NCBI RefSeq assembly: GCF_030405905.1 | Contig: NZ_JASATW010000025.1 | Span: 1-64,000 of the forward strand | Direction of reading: 5' to 3' | Length of the DNA: 64,000 nt | Origin: Sphaerothrix gracilis | Lineage (GTDB): Bacteria > Cyanobacteriota > Cyanobacteriia > Phormidesmidales > Phormidesmidaceae | Shown: piece by piece, positions 44,746 through 55,042 of the stretch | How the letters are laid out: each line of letters begins with the position of its first letter | Position numbering within the stretch: position 1 is the first letter of the stretch | Made by a program: the position numbers and the translations under genes | Notes under the pieces: generated by a model | The model's database searches: none | What the model saw: the letters and a program-made list of their open reading frames with translations, nothing else | What the model was told of the DNA's origin: nothing

Positions 44746-47700
44746 GAGTTGACCTCCTCCGCTAGCATTTGGTTCAGTAAGGCGTCTACTTCTTGTTCGG
44801 AAAGCTGATCAAGATTGGCTGCCGGATCGGCCTGACGGCGATTGAGCTTTTGAATCGGCGTTCTATCAGATGCAGGAGCCTGGATCTGTAACTGCTGAAT
44901 TTGTTGCGACTGCTGGGCCACAGTGGGCGTTTCAAACAAGCTGTGCAATGGCAAATCCACAGCAAAAGCCTGCCGCATGGCCGCAATCACCTGGGTTGCC
45001 AGCAGCGAGTCCCCGCCTAGCTCAAAGAAGTGATCGTGAATGCCAATATTCGTAATGCCTAAATACTGCTGCCAAATCTCTGCCGTCTTCTGCTCAACTG
45101 GTGTTTGGGGAGCTACATAGGCCGTGCCCACTGGCGGTCGGGGATAGCTGGGCTGCTGGCTGTCAGGGGCAGGGGTAGAAGCCTGCTGCCAGTGCGCCGA
45201 TTGCTTTTGGGCCATGACCGCGGCTAAATCACGGGTGGAGATTAGCACCTGCGGCCAATTGGCTTGCAGGCCCCGCCGTAAGACCTCAATGCCTTCCTGC
45301 GGCGTCAGTCCCCGCTGGGCTAGCGAATGGGGGCTGGTGGTTGCTGCGAGTGTGGGGGCTGAGCCAGCGAGTGTCTGAGCAGAAATCGCCTTCACTAAGC
45401 GGTGGTCTGCCTGAGCAAAGCCAGTATCTGGCTTGACCTGGCGCATCGTGAACTCATTTATCGTGACCAACTCTCTGCCCTGCTCGTCCAAAAGTTGCAC
45501 GTCAAAGGTCAATGTTTCTGTGGGCGTCTCTGGCTGAGGAAATGCCTGAACATAGCTATAAATGCGGCTGGGCAACGATCGCTTCACAATTAATTGCCTG
45601 TAGGAAAAGGGTAAATACACACCGCCATAAACCCGTCGCATAAAGCCTGTTGCTAAATCCAGCAGGGCCGGGTGCAGGCTGTAGGCGTCTAGATCATCTC
45701 TAAAGGACGCGGGCAGCTCTAAGGTAGCTAAGGCTTGGTGCTGCCCCACCTGAATCTGCTGCAAATTCGTCCAGCGCGGCCCAAATTCAGCCAGTCGCCC
45801 TGAGCCGGATTCTGCGGCTTTAGGGGCGATGACGATCGCTTGCTGTTGGCACTGGGCCGCGATCGCGGTGATGGACTGAGCGGGTAAATCCTGGGTCGCC
45901 GCTAAACAACGGGCTTTGCCTTGCGCGTGGACTTGCCACTGATTTGCCCCCGTCGCCAAGCGGCTTTGAATCACGAATTCCATCGCCTCACCCTGCCGCT
46001 GCAGGTGGAGCTGCACCTGCTTGCTGCCCGTGTCCGCAACTTCTAGAGGACTGAGAAAATAGACATCCTGCAGGGCGATCGCGCCGACGGGGTGACAATA
46101 ATCGGCGACGGCTGCGCGTGCCATCTCTAAGTAAGCCGTGCCGACTAACACTGCCGTTCCCTGAATGCGATGCTCATTCAGCACCCAGTCGTCTGCCACC
46201 GTTAGGGTGGTCATATAAACGGCCTGGTCAGCCGCTTCGAGCAGGCAGGTATCCAGCAGGGGATGGGCCACCGCCCTGCCAGGGGTGGCTGATTGGGTCA
46301 GGGGGGAGCGATCGCCCAGCCGGGCCGCCATGCCCACTTGCTGCCAAGCATCCCAGCTGAGCGACAGGGTCAACGGCCCGTCTGGGTCGGCATGGGCATG
46401 GGCAAACGCATCCAGAAACGCATTAGCCGCGCAGTAATCAACCTGCCCGACACCGCCAATCACCGCATTTAAAGAGGAGCAAAGCACAAAGAAGTCTAGC
46501 GGTAAGTCCTGACAAACCTGATGCAGAATCAGCGTCCCCTTCACTTTGGGGGCCAAAACTGATTCAACGCCGTCCCGCGTTTTTCCCTGCATGACGCCAC
46601 CACTAGGCAGACCTGCCGCGTGAATCACGCCGTGAATCGGGCCATAGCAGGCTAGGGACTGGGCGATCGCCTGCTGCATTTGGGCCCAATGGGTAACATC
46701 GGCGCGAATCACTAAAATCTCTGCTCCGGCAGCTTCTAACCGCTGCAGGCGCCGTATTTTTTGGCTGGTCTCGTCCTCTAACCCTCGCTCCTCTAGCCAC
46801 TGAGGCCAGTCCGCTTTAGCTGGAGCCGATCGCCCCAGCAAAATCAGGCGCGCCTGTACGGTCTTTGCCAGATATTCAGCGATCGCTAGCCCTATACCCC
46901 CCAGTCCGCCCGTAATTAGGTAGACGCCTTGCGATCGCAGTTGGGGAACCGTCTGGGTTTCGGGCAGCGGCAGGGGTTCAAAGACCTGAACCCAACGCTG
47001 CTGACCGCGATAGGCAACGCAGCGATCGCGCGGCTGAGCCTGTAGTTCAACCAGCAGCGTGCTGACAAGCTGCTGAAACTGGCGGCTGTCTAGCGCCGGC
47101 AGGCTGACGTCAACACTGCGGCAGTTGAGCTGGGGGTACTCCTGCTCCATCACTCTGACAGGGCCGAGCAGGGTGGCCTTATCTGGACAGAGGCTGTCGG
47201 TTTCCAGCACCCGCTGCAGATGGCTCGATATCACCGTCACTGGCAAGGGCTGATTGAGGCTGTGTCGGCCCAGTGCCTGAGCCAGAAAGAGCAGGCTGTA
47301 AAAGCCGCGCGTTTGGCTATCGTCGAGGCCATCGAGGGTGAGGCTGGCTGGCACTGAGGCCGTTACCGTCCAACTGTGGACAATCTGATCCGGCCAGCGA
47401 TCGCTCGCCGAGAGCTCCTGCAGCAGCCGATCGTACTGCTCTGGCTGTGTCGGATTGAGCTGGTAGGTAGCCTGGTCAAGCTGCTCAAATTTCTCGCCGA
47501 GCTGAGCAATTGTGACGCGGTGGCCTTGTTGCTGCAGGCGGTGGGCTAGCTGGTCGCCTAGCCCCAACTCGTCGGCAAAAATTAAGAAAGTTCCGGCCTC
47601 TAGGGGCTGTGGGCGCGTCAATACTGACTGCTGCCAAAGCGGCACATAAAACCAGTCGGCAATGTCGGCTTTTTTAGCCAGTGACGGCTGAGGGGTGTCG

Positions 47701-50369
47701 CCGGTAGCGGCAGGCTGACGGTCAATCCAATAGCGCTGTCGTTCAAAGGGATAGGTCGGTAGCGGCAGCCGCTGCCGCTGTTCCTGGCGATAAAACCCGG
47801 CCCAGTCAACAGTTCCGCCAGCCAGCCAGAGCTGTCCCAACGCCCGCAGCAGAACAGCCCGGTCGGCTGACTCGTCCTGGGGATGGCGCATCGAGGTTAA
47901 AACCACAGCCTCTTTAGCGTGGTGCTTGGCGAAGGTGCTCAATGTCCGCCCTGGGCCAACTTCCAGCAAAACGCGAGCGGGTTGGCGCAGCACTTCGGTC
48001 AGCCCTTCACTAAAGCGCACAGACTGACGTAAATGGCGTACCCAATAGCCCGGATCGCTGGCTTCAGCCGGACGAATCCAGGTACCGCTGACATTCGACA
48101 GAAAGGGAAGCTGCGGTGTCTTCAAGTCAATAGTTTGCAGGGCAGCGGCAAAGGCATCCAGAATGGGGTCAACGTCAGCCGAGTGAAAGGCATGTCCCAC
48201 CGCCAGTTGCCGACAGCGAATGCCCGCCTGGGTCAGGGCTGACTCAGCCTCAGCGATCGCCGCCGCCCCGCCTGAAATTACGCAGTGGGAAGGGCTATTG
48301 TGACCGGCGATGGTTAAACGCTTTTCTAGGAAGGGCTGCAAGTCAGGAGGAGAAGCGTGCACCGACAGCATGGCCCCGGCTGGCAGCTGCTGCATCAGCC
48401 GACCTCTAGCGGCAATCAGGGCCAGCGCCTCCTCTAAAGTGAAAACGCCTGCCAGAGTAGCGGCAACATATTCCCCTAAACTATGACCGATGCAGGCTTC
48501 TGGCTGCACCCCCCAGCTCATCCATAACTGAGCCAGCGCATATTCAATTGCAAAGAGGGCGGGCTGAGCGTAGCAGGTTTGGCCTAAGGTATCGGTGGCC
48601 GCCTGCTGGCTGACCTCAGCCGAGGGATACAAAATTTCCCGCAAATCTAAGCATAGATGGGGCTTGAGCAACTGACAGCATTGATCGAGCTGCTGGCGAA
48701 AGACTGGTTCAGTTTGATAAAGGCCCCGGCCCATCGCCACATGCTGCGCCCCCTGTCCCGGAAACATAAAGACAACGGTAGGCGGCGAGCCGGAGGCATG
48801 ATGATGGCTGAGGACATGCGGCGGCTCACCGGTCGATAGCTTTTGCACGGCCTCTGAAGTATTCTGGCAGACCACCATGCGGCGGTAATCGAAGGCTTTG
48901 CGACCGACCTGCAGCGTATAGGCGACATCCGCTAGGTTGGGCTGGGCCTGCTGCAGATGGGTCGCTAAATTTTGGGTGGCGGTTTCTAGGGCTAAGGGCG
49001 TTTTAGCCGAGAGCAGCAGGAGCTGTTCAGGCCGGGAGGGCGCGGCAGCAGGGCGGGGCGGGGCTTCTTGCAGCACCACGTGGGCATTGGTGCCGCCCAT
49101 GCCAAAAGAGCTAACCCCTGCCCGGCGCGGTGCCCCATTAGACGGCCACTCTGCGAGCTGGGTATTGACATAAAAGGGGCTGGATGCGAAGTCAATTTGG
49201 GGATTGGGCTGCTGGAAGTGGAGGCTAGGCGGAATCTGCCGGTGTTTTAGGGCAAGAACCGTTTTAATCAATCCGGCAATCCCTGACGCCGAGACCAAAT
49301 GACCCACATTGGTTTTCACCGACCCCAGGGCGCAAAAGCCGGTCTGGGTTGTGCCGGTGCGAAAGGCTTGGGTCAGGGCCTGGACTTCAATCGGATCGCC
49401 AATCGCTGTTCCCGTGCCGTGGGCCTCAATATAGCTGACGGTATCGGGGGTCACCCCCGCTGCGGACAGCGCTTCGACAATCACTTCTGCCTGTCCGGCC
49501 ACGCTGGGAGCGGTATAGCTGACTTTTAAGGAGCCATCGTTATTGATGGCCGAGCCTTTGATGACTGCCTGGATACAGTCACCATCGGCGATCGCCTCGG
49601 TCAGGCGTTTTAGCACCACAATGCCAACACCGCTGCCAAAAACGGTGCCCTGCGCCTGGGCGTCAAATGCGCGGCAGTGACCATCCGGCGAAAAAATATC
49701 GTCTTCTCGATAGCGATAGCCCGTCGTCTGCGGCATCTTGACAGAAACGCCGCCCGCCAGCGCCAGGTCGCATTCCTGATTCAGTAAGCTCTGGCAGGCC
49801 ACGTGTACCGCCACCAGCGAGGTGGAACAAGCCGTCTGAACATTTAGGCTCGGCCCCTGCAGGTTGAGTTTGTAGGAGAGGCGCGTCGGCATAAAGTCTT
49901 TGCTGTTGCCGAAGGTAATCTGTTCCCCTAAATCCGCCATCAAATCCTGATGGGAATACAGGTTGATTAAATAGCTGTTCATATTGGCCCCGGCATAGAC
50001 CCCAATAGACCCCTGGGGCGCATAGCCTGCCGTTTCAAGAGCCTCCCAGGCACATTCCAAAAATAGGCGATGCTGGGGATCCATAATTTCGGCTTCTCGG
50101 GGAGAAATGCCGAAGAACCCTGCGTCAAAACATTCAATGTCGTCTAGTTTGGAACTGGCTTTGACATAGTGAGGCTGATTCCACTGGTCAGGCGTGACGC
50201 CAGCGGCCCGCAGAGTTTCCTCGCTGAGGAAGGAAATAGACTCAACGCCGTGCTGTAAGTTGTGCCAAAACTGCTCCAGCGTATTTGCCCCTGGAAAGCG
50301 TCCGGCCATGCCAATAATGGCAATGTCTAAATCGTCAATAGCGGTAGATAGTGTCTCAGCCCTGTTCAT
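44742..50369 (-). CDS. Type I PKS: KS-AT-KR-DH-ACP
   Basis: 1875 residues. KS 12-440 (nucleophile Cys181 in TACSTS, His in EAHGTGT and KTNVGH). AT about 540-850 (GHSLGE, and HAFHS, the malonyl-type signature). Ketoreductase about 1130-1330 (TGGLGGIG, catalytic SS...VDYCAAN). Dehydratase after it, about 1360-1620 (NEHRIQGTAVLVG, HPALLD). ACP about 1765-1840 (LGGDSLLA). Order KR before DH is unusual; the normal order is DH before KR. The DH motif HxxxGxxxxP has Val in place of Pro, and the usual Q/H after the DH Asp is Gly, so activity is uncertain. The tail LSEQEVDALLNQML is a docking-type helix. The stop overlaps the next NRPS. Confidence 0.92.
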   Translation of the reverse strand: MNRAETLSTAIDDLDIAIIGMAGRFPGANTLEQFWHNLQHGVESISFLSEETLRAAGVTPDQWNQPHYVKASSKLDDIECFDAGFFGISPREAEIMDPQHRLFLECAWEALETAGYAPQGSIGVYAGANMNSYLINLYSHQDLMADLGEQITFGNSKDFMPTRLSYKLNLQGPSLNVQTACSTSLVAVHVACQSLLNQECDLALAGGVSVKMPQTTGYRYREDDIFSPDGHCRAFDAQAQGTVFGSGVGIVVLKRLTEAIADGDCIQAVIKGSAINNDGSLKVSYTAPSVAGQAEVIVEALSAAGVTPDTVSYIEAHGTGTAIGDPIEVQALTQAFRTGTTQTGFCALGSVKTNVGHLVSASGIAGLIKTVLALKHRQIPPSLHFQQPNPQIDFASSPFYVNTQLAEWPSNGAPRRAGVSSFGMGGTNAHVVLQEAPPRPAAAPSRPEQLLLLSAKTPLALETATQNLATHLQQAQPNLADVAYTLQVGRKAFDYRRMVVCQNTSEAVQKLSTGEPPHVLSHHHASGSPPTVVFMFPGQGAQHVAMGRGLYQTEPVFRQQLDQCCQLLKPHLCLDLREILYPSAEVSQQAATDTLGQTCYAQPALFAIEYALAQLWMSWGVQPEACIGHSLGEYVAATLAGVFTLEEALALIAARGRLMQQLPAGAMLSVHASPPDLQPFLEKRLTIAGHNSPSHCVISGGAAAIAEAESALTQAGIRCRQLAVGHAFHSADVDPILDAFAAALQTIDLKTPQLPFLSNVSGTWIRPAEASDPGYWVRHLRQSVRFSEGLTEVLRQPARVLLEVGPGRTLSTFAKHHAKEAVVLTSMRHPQDESADRAVLLRALGQLWLAGGTVDWAGFYRQEQRQRLPLPTYPFERQRYWIDRQPAATGDTPQPSLAKKADIADWFYVPLWQQSVLTRPQPLEAGTFLIFADELGLGDQLAHRLQQQGHRVTIAQLGEKFEQLDQATYQLNPTQPEQYDRLLQELSASDRWPDQIVHSWTVTASVPASLTLDGLDDSQTRGFYSLLFLAQALGRHSLNQPLPVTVISSHLQRVLETDSLCPDKATLLGPVRVMEQEYPQLNCRSVDVSLPALDSRQFQQLVSTLLVELQAQPRDRCVAYRGQQRWVQVFEPLPLPETQTVPQLRSQGVYLITGGLGGIGLAIAEYLAKTVQARLILLGRSAPAKADWPQWLEERGLEDETSQKIRRLQRLEAAGAEILVIRADVTHWAQMQQAIAQSLACYGPIHGVIHAAGLPSGGVMQGKTRDGVESVLAPKVKGTLILHQVCQDLPLDFFVLCSSLNAVIGGVGQVDYCAANAFLDAFAHAHADPDGPLTLSLSWDAWQQVGMAARLGDRSPLTQSATPGRAVAHPLLDTCLLEAADQAVYMTTLTVADDWVLNEHRIQGTAVLVGTAYLEMARAAVADYCHPVGAIALQDVYFLSPLEVADTGSKQVQLHLQRQGEAMEFVIQSRLATGANQWQVHAQGKARCLAATQDLPAQSITAIAAQCQQQAIVIAPKAAESGSGRLAEFGPRWTNLQQIQVGQHQALATLELPASFRDDLDAYSLHPALLDLATGFMRRVYGGVYLPFSYRQLIVKRSLPSRIYSYVQAFPQPETPTETLTFDVQLLDEQGRELVTINEFTMRQVKPDTGFAQADHRLVKAISAQTLAGSAPTLAATTSPHSLAQRGLTPQEGIEVLRRGLQANWPQVLISTRDLAAVMAQKQSAHWQQASTPAPDSQQPSYPRPPVGTAYVAPQTPVEQKTAEIWQQYLGITNIGIHDHFFELGGDSLLATQVIAAMRQAFAVDLPLHSLFETPTVAQQSQQIQQLQIQAPASDRTPIQKLNRRQADPAANLDQLSEQEVDALLNQMLAEEVNS

Positions 50370-50451
50370 TTCTCAATCCTCAGTATCAGCCTGGCCTGCT
50401 CATCAATCTGTGAGCGAAGCCGCGCGACTCTCAATAGTCTGGAAAAAGCAT

Positions 50452-53400
50452 CTATAGGCGCTGTTTTTGTCTAGCTCGGCGCTTCTGGCCGCGTGTCAGA
50501 CTCGATGCCAGCGGCGTCTTTTCGCTGTCGTCCTGTCTCAGGAGGGCCGTCAGCTTACTCACCGTCGGGCACTCATAGAGGTTGACGACCGAAATTTGGG
50601 CCTTCAACCGCTGCTTCAGTTGCGCAACCACTTGAATACTGCTGAGCGAGTTGCCGCCGAGATCAAAAAAGTTGTCGTGCAGTCCAATCGCCTTCACCCC
50701 TAAAACCTGCCGCCAGATTTCTGCGATTGTCCGCTCAATTTGATGGCGGGACGCTCCCTCTAGGCTCTGAGCAGCTGCCGCTGGCTGCGGTGTCCCTGAT
50801 CGAACAGAGGCTAGCTTGAGCCATTGGTCAATTCGGGGCTGCAAGGCCCCAGTCGAAACCACGATCTGAGCTAGCGCCTGTCGCGGTAGCTGCAGCAGAC
50901 GGTCAAAAATCGCCATTCCCTCCGTGGGCGTAATCCCGTGTCCTAAGGTAGAACCTGCGATCGCCTGACCTGCTTGCGGCTCGATCTGCCAGGCATCCCA
51001 ATTGACGCTCAGGATAGGGAAGCTGCCCCGACGGCGTTGCTGGTGAGCCAAAGCATCCATAAAGCTGTTGGCAGCGGCATAGGCGGCAAACCCCAGACCG
51101 CCCAGCACCGACGCCAGCGAGGAAAAGAGTAGGCAAAAATCTAAAGCCTCATCCTGCAAAACCTGAATCAGCAGGCGTGAGCCGTGCACTTTTGCCTGGA
51201 ACTGGCGCTGACAAGCTGCTGGGGTCAAATCTTGAATCCCGTAACGCTCATTGGCGATACCAGCGGCGTGGATGACGCCGTGAATCTGACCAAACTGCTG
51301 CTTTGCTTGAGTAACTGCCGTCTGCATTTGTGCTGTATCTGCCACATCGGCTGAAATCGTTAAGACCTCAGCTCCTAGCTGCTCTAGGCGCTGAATTTGC
51401 TGAATCCGGTGAGAGGTCAAGTCTGGTTCAGAATGGGTTTCAAGCCACTGCTGCCAGTGCGATCGCTCTGGTAGGCCAGAGCGGCTGATGAGGACTAGCT
51501 TGGCAGCCGCTGTCTGCGCAATGTGCTGGGCCAGGATTAATCCCAGCTTGCCGAGTCCACCCGTGATTATATAAACGCCATTTTTCCTTAAAAAATATTG
51601 TGAATTATTCTCATTAAAGGGAACGGCTTCAAAGGTTTGCACCCAGCGATGCTGACCGCGATAGGCCACGCTTAAATCGGCGGGAGCTGTTAGTTCACTC
51701 GTAAGCTGCTCAAGGAGCGATCGCTCTGATGCTTTCTGACACTGGCTAATATCGACACTGTAGCAGGTGATATGGGGGTATTCTTGAGGAATGACCTTCG
51801 CCAGTCCCAAAGCAGTACTCGCCTCAGGGCAGAGCAGTTCGTCACCAGTGATATCGTAGGCGTTGTTAGTAATTATTGTCAATTGTACAGGGCTGGCAAT
51901 TTTTTGCCGCCCAATAGCCTGGGTGAGAAATAGCAGGCTGTAAAAGCCGAGCTGCTCTGAAGCAGCCGCTGCCGTCTCACACCAGCCGTGGGCGATCGCT
52001 TCAGGCATTTGATCTGCTCTCGTCAGCGCCTGGATCAAGCTGTCATAGTCTGGCTGGTGCAGCGGATTCAGCACATAGTCCCCATCCCTGAGACGCTGAA
52101 ACTGCTGGCCACAGGTGACCGTAATCACGGTTTTGCCCTGCTGCCTGAGCTGACGGGCGATCGCCTGTCCCCAGCCTTGGGCCTCAATCAGCAGCAGCCA
52201 GGTTTGGGGCTGTTTCGGAGGTTGAGATCTGAGCAGCGCCAGAGGCGGCGTTTGCTTCCAGACAGGCAGATAGAACCAGTCCGTCAGGCTGGATTTCGGG
52301 ATCGGGGGCGCAGCGGGCGTAGGGCTAACTGCTGGCTGAGGTTCAACCCAGTAGCGCTGGCGCTCAAACGGATAGGTAGGTAAGGGGAGGCGCTGCCGCT
52401 GTTCGTGAGCCGAAAAGCGTGACCAGTCTACGATGACGCCCAGCGACCACAGCTTGCCGAGGGTCTGGAGAATAAAGGCCACATCTGACTGCGACTCTTT
52501 GGGGTGGCGCAGGGAAGAGAGTGGGGGGAGGGCGGCATCTGAGAGGGTTTGCTGAGCGAGAGTACTCAAGACCCGACCGGGACCCACTTCTAGAAAAATC
52601 GAGGCTGAGGCAGACTGTAAGGTGGCTATGCCCTGGCTGAAACGAACTGGCTGCCGCAAATGCCTAGCCCAATAGCGTGGATTGGTCGCCTCTGCATCGG
52701 TAATCCAAGTGCCCGTGACGTTGGAGATGAACGGGATTTGGGGCGGCTGCAGGGCTATCTGCTGCACCTGGGTAACAAACGGCTCCAGAATGGGATCCAT
52801 CAGCGCCGAGTGAAAGGCATGGGAGGTTTGCAAGCGACGGCAGTGAACTCCCTGGTGCGTCAGGCGATCGCTCAGCTCCTGTATCGCTTCATCGGCTCCA
52901 GAGAGAACGCAGAGCTGCGGGGCGTTATGAACCGCAAAGCTAATCTCTTCGCTTAAGAACGGTTTGACTGCTGACTCTGACAGCGAGACGGCCAACATGC
53001 TGCCAGGCGGCAACTGCTGCATTAGCCGTCCCCGGATAGCCACCAGACGCAGCGCCGCTTCTAAACTAAACACCCCCGCCAAACAGGCCGCCACATATTC
53101 ACCAATGCTGTGACCAATCATGACTTGGGGACAGACCCCCCAGCTGATCCAGAGCTGAGCGAGCGCATACTCAACCACAAACAGGGCTGGCTGCGTATAG
53201 CGAGTTTGGGTCAAGAGCGCGTGCTCGGTGAATAAAATTTGACGTAAATCAACGTCGAGATGAGGTCGCAGGAGCTGACAGCACCGATCAATCTGTTCGC
53301 GAAATAATGATTCAGAGGCATAAAGATCCCGTCCCATATCCCCATACTGGGATCCTTGACCGGGAAACATGAACGCCAACTGCGGAGCAGAGGCCGCCTG

Positions 53401-54990
53401 CTGCGTCCAGATGGCAGATGAATCGGAGTGTTTCAAGACCTCGATCGCAGTCTCTCTGTCCTCACAGACGGCAACCCGGCGGTGCTCGAAGGCTTGCCGC
53501 CCGACCTGTAGCGTATAGGCCACATCAGCCAGCGGGAGCTGGGGATGCTGCAGTAGGTGGGTCACTAAGTTGGCGGTGGCTGTCTCTAGGGCCGAGGGGG
53601 TTTTGGCTGACAAGAGGAGGAGCTGATGAGATCGAGATCCCCCGGCGGGTAGGCGAGGAGCTTCTTCAAGCACCACATGGGCATTGGTGCCGCCCATGCC
53701 AAAGGAGCTGACCCCCGCCCGCCGGGGCCGAGTCGGGCTGTCCCAAGGCGTGAGGGTCGTGTTGACATAGAAGGGACTGTTGGCAAAATCAATTTTGGGA
53801 TTGGGCTGCTGAAAGTGCAGGCTAGGCGGAATCTGCTGATGCTGCAGCGATAGGATAGTTTTAATCAGGCCCGTCACGCCAGCGGCGACGCCTAGATGGC
53901 CCACGTTGGTTTTCACCGACCCCAGAGCACAGAAGCCGGTCTGGGCGGTCTGAGTTTGAAAAGCCTGAGTCAGCGCCGCCACTTCAATCGGGTCGCCCAG
54001 CGTTGTCCCAGTACCGTGAGTTTCGATATAGGTCACCGCGGCGGCGTCAACCTCCGCGATCGCCTGGGCAGCTTGAATCACTTTGGCTTGGCTATCGATT
54101 CGGGGAGCCGTATAGCTGACTTTGGCCGCTCCGTCATTATTAATTGCCGAGCCTTTAATCACTGCTCGAATACAGTCACCATCGGCGATCGCGTCTTCTA
54201 AACGCTTGAGGACAACAATCCCGACTCCGTTGCCGCCTACGGTTCCCTGTGCTTGAGCATCAAAGGCGCGACAGTGACCATCAGGAGACAAAATATCTCC
54301 TTCCTGATAGAGATAGCCGCTTTTTTGCTGGGATGAAATACCCACACCGCCTGCCAAAGCCATGTCACATTCACCATTGAGCAAGCTTTGACAAGCCAGA
54401 TGTACCGCCACCAGAGAGGTTGAACAGGCGGTTTCAACAGTGCAGCTTGGGCCTTCTAAATTGAGCTTGTAGGAAACGCGCGTGGTTAAATTGCCCGGAT
54501 CGTTCCCCAGCAAAATTTGGTTAGGCGTGACTGATTGCAACAGGCGATCGCGATTGGGCAACAGATTGGCTAGCAAATAGCTGCTGAGGCGAGAACCACC
54601 ATAGACCCCAATCAGCCCTTCATATCGCTGCGAGTCGTAGCCCGCATCCTCTAGCGCTTCCCAGGCGCATTCCAGAAAAAGGCGATGCTGCGGATCGAGC
54701 ACTTCGGCCTCGCGAGGAGAAAAGCCAAAGAACGCCGCGTCAAAGCGATCGCTATCAGCTAGGACGCCGCCCGCTTTGACATAGTTGGGATGCTCTACCG
54801 GAGAGGTGCCTGTAACAGAGGCTTCTAGCTCCTCAGGGGCAAAGAAAGTGATGGACTCTTTGCCATCGCACAGGTTCTGCCAAAACTGCGCCACATTTTG
54901 AGCGCCTGGAAAGCGTCCAGACAGACCAATGACAGCAATTTCTAGGCCGTTAGTGGCGCTGGCTAAAGGTTGGGAGGTTGAGTCACTCAT
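50452..54990 (-). CDS. Type I PKS: KS-AT-KR-ACP
   Basis: 1512 residues from the ATG at 54990. An in-frame TTG at 55017 adds nine hydrophobic residues before the usual start and is less likely. KS with Cys189 (TACSTS), ETHGTGT and KTNVGH. AT with GHSIGE and HAFHS (malonyl-type). Ketoreductase with an intact TGGLGKLG nucleotide motif, HAAG and the catalytic Tyr in FAAYAAANSF. ACP with LGGNSLSS. It should extend by a malonyl unit and leave a beta-hydroxyl. It stands between the serine NRPS and the KS-AT-KR-DH-ACP module, with 82 bases to the latter. Confidence 0.92.
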   Translation of the reverse strand: MSDSTSQPLASATNGLEIAVIGLSGRFPGAQNVAQFWQNLCDGKESITFFAPEELEASVTGTSPVEHPNYVKAGGVLADSDRFDAAFFGFSPREAEVLDPQHRLFLECAWEALEDAGYDSQRYEGLIGVYGGSRLSSYLLANLLPNRDRLLQSVTPNQILLGNDPGNLTTRVSYKLNLEGPSCTVETACSTSLVAVHLACQSLLNGECDMALAGGVGISSQQKSGYLYQEGDILSPDGHCRAFDAQAQGTVGGNGVGIVVLKRLEDAIADGDCIRAVIKGSAINNDGAAKVSYTAPRIDSQAKVIQAAQAIAEVDAAAVTYIETHGTGTTLGDPIEVAALTQAFQTQTAQTGFCALGSVKTNVGHLGVAAGVTGLIKTILSLQHQQIPPSLHFQQPNPKIDFANSPFYVNTTLTPWDSPTRPRRAGVSSFGMGGTNAHVVLEEAPRLPAGGSRSHQLLLLSAKTPSALETATANLVTHLLQHPQLPLADVAYTLQVGRQAFEHRRVAVCEDRETAIEVLKHSDSSAIWTQQAASAPQLAFMFPGQGSQYGDMGRDLYASESLFREQIDRCCQLLRPHLDVDLRQILFTEHALLTQTRYTQPALFVVEYALAQLWISWGVCPQVMIGHSIGEYVAACLAGVFSLEAALRLVAIRGRLMQQLPPGSMLAVSLSESAVKPFLSEEISFAVHNAPQLCVLSGADEAIQELSDRLTHQGVHCRRLQTSHAFHSALMDPILEPFVTQVQQIALQPPQIPFISNVTGTWITDAEATNPRYWARHLRQPVRFSQGIATLQSASASIFLEVGPGRVLSTLAQQTLSDAALPPLSSLRHPKESQSDVAFILQTLGKLWSLGVIVDWSRFSAHEQRQRLPLPTYPFERQRYWVEPQPAVSPTPAAPPIPKSSLTDWFYLPVWKQTPPLALLRSQPPKQPQTWLLLIEAQGWGQAIARQLRQQGKTVITVTCGQQFQRLRDGDYVLNPLHQPDYDSLIQALTRADQMPEAIAHGWCETAAAASEQLGFYSLLFLTQAIGRQKIASPVQLTIITNNAYDITGDELLCPEASTALGLAKVIPQEYPHITCYSVDISQCQKASERSLLEQLTSELTAPADLSVAYRGQHRWVQTFEAVPFNENNSQYFLRKNGVYIITGGLGKLGLILAQHIAQTAAAKLVLISRSGLPERSHWQQWLETHSEPDLTSHRIQQIQRLEQLGAEVLTISADVADTAQMQTAVTQAKQQFGQIHGVIHAAGIANERYGIQDLTPAACQRQFQAKVHGSRLLIQVLQDEALDFCLLFSSLASVLGGLGFAAYAAANSFMDALAHQQRRRGSFPILSVNWDAWQIEPQAGQAIAGSTLGHGITPTEGMAIFDRLLQLPRQALAQIVVSTGALQPRIDQWLKLASVRSGTPQPAAAAQSLEGASRHQIERTIAEIWRQVLGVKAIGLHDNFFDLGGNSLSSIQVVAQLKQRLKAQISVVNLYECPTVSKLTALLRQDDSEKTPLASSLTRGQKRRARQKQRL

Positions 54991-55042
54991 AAAACACAAA
55001 AAACAGATAATCGGCAATCGCGCCGTGACATCAGTTGGGGGA

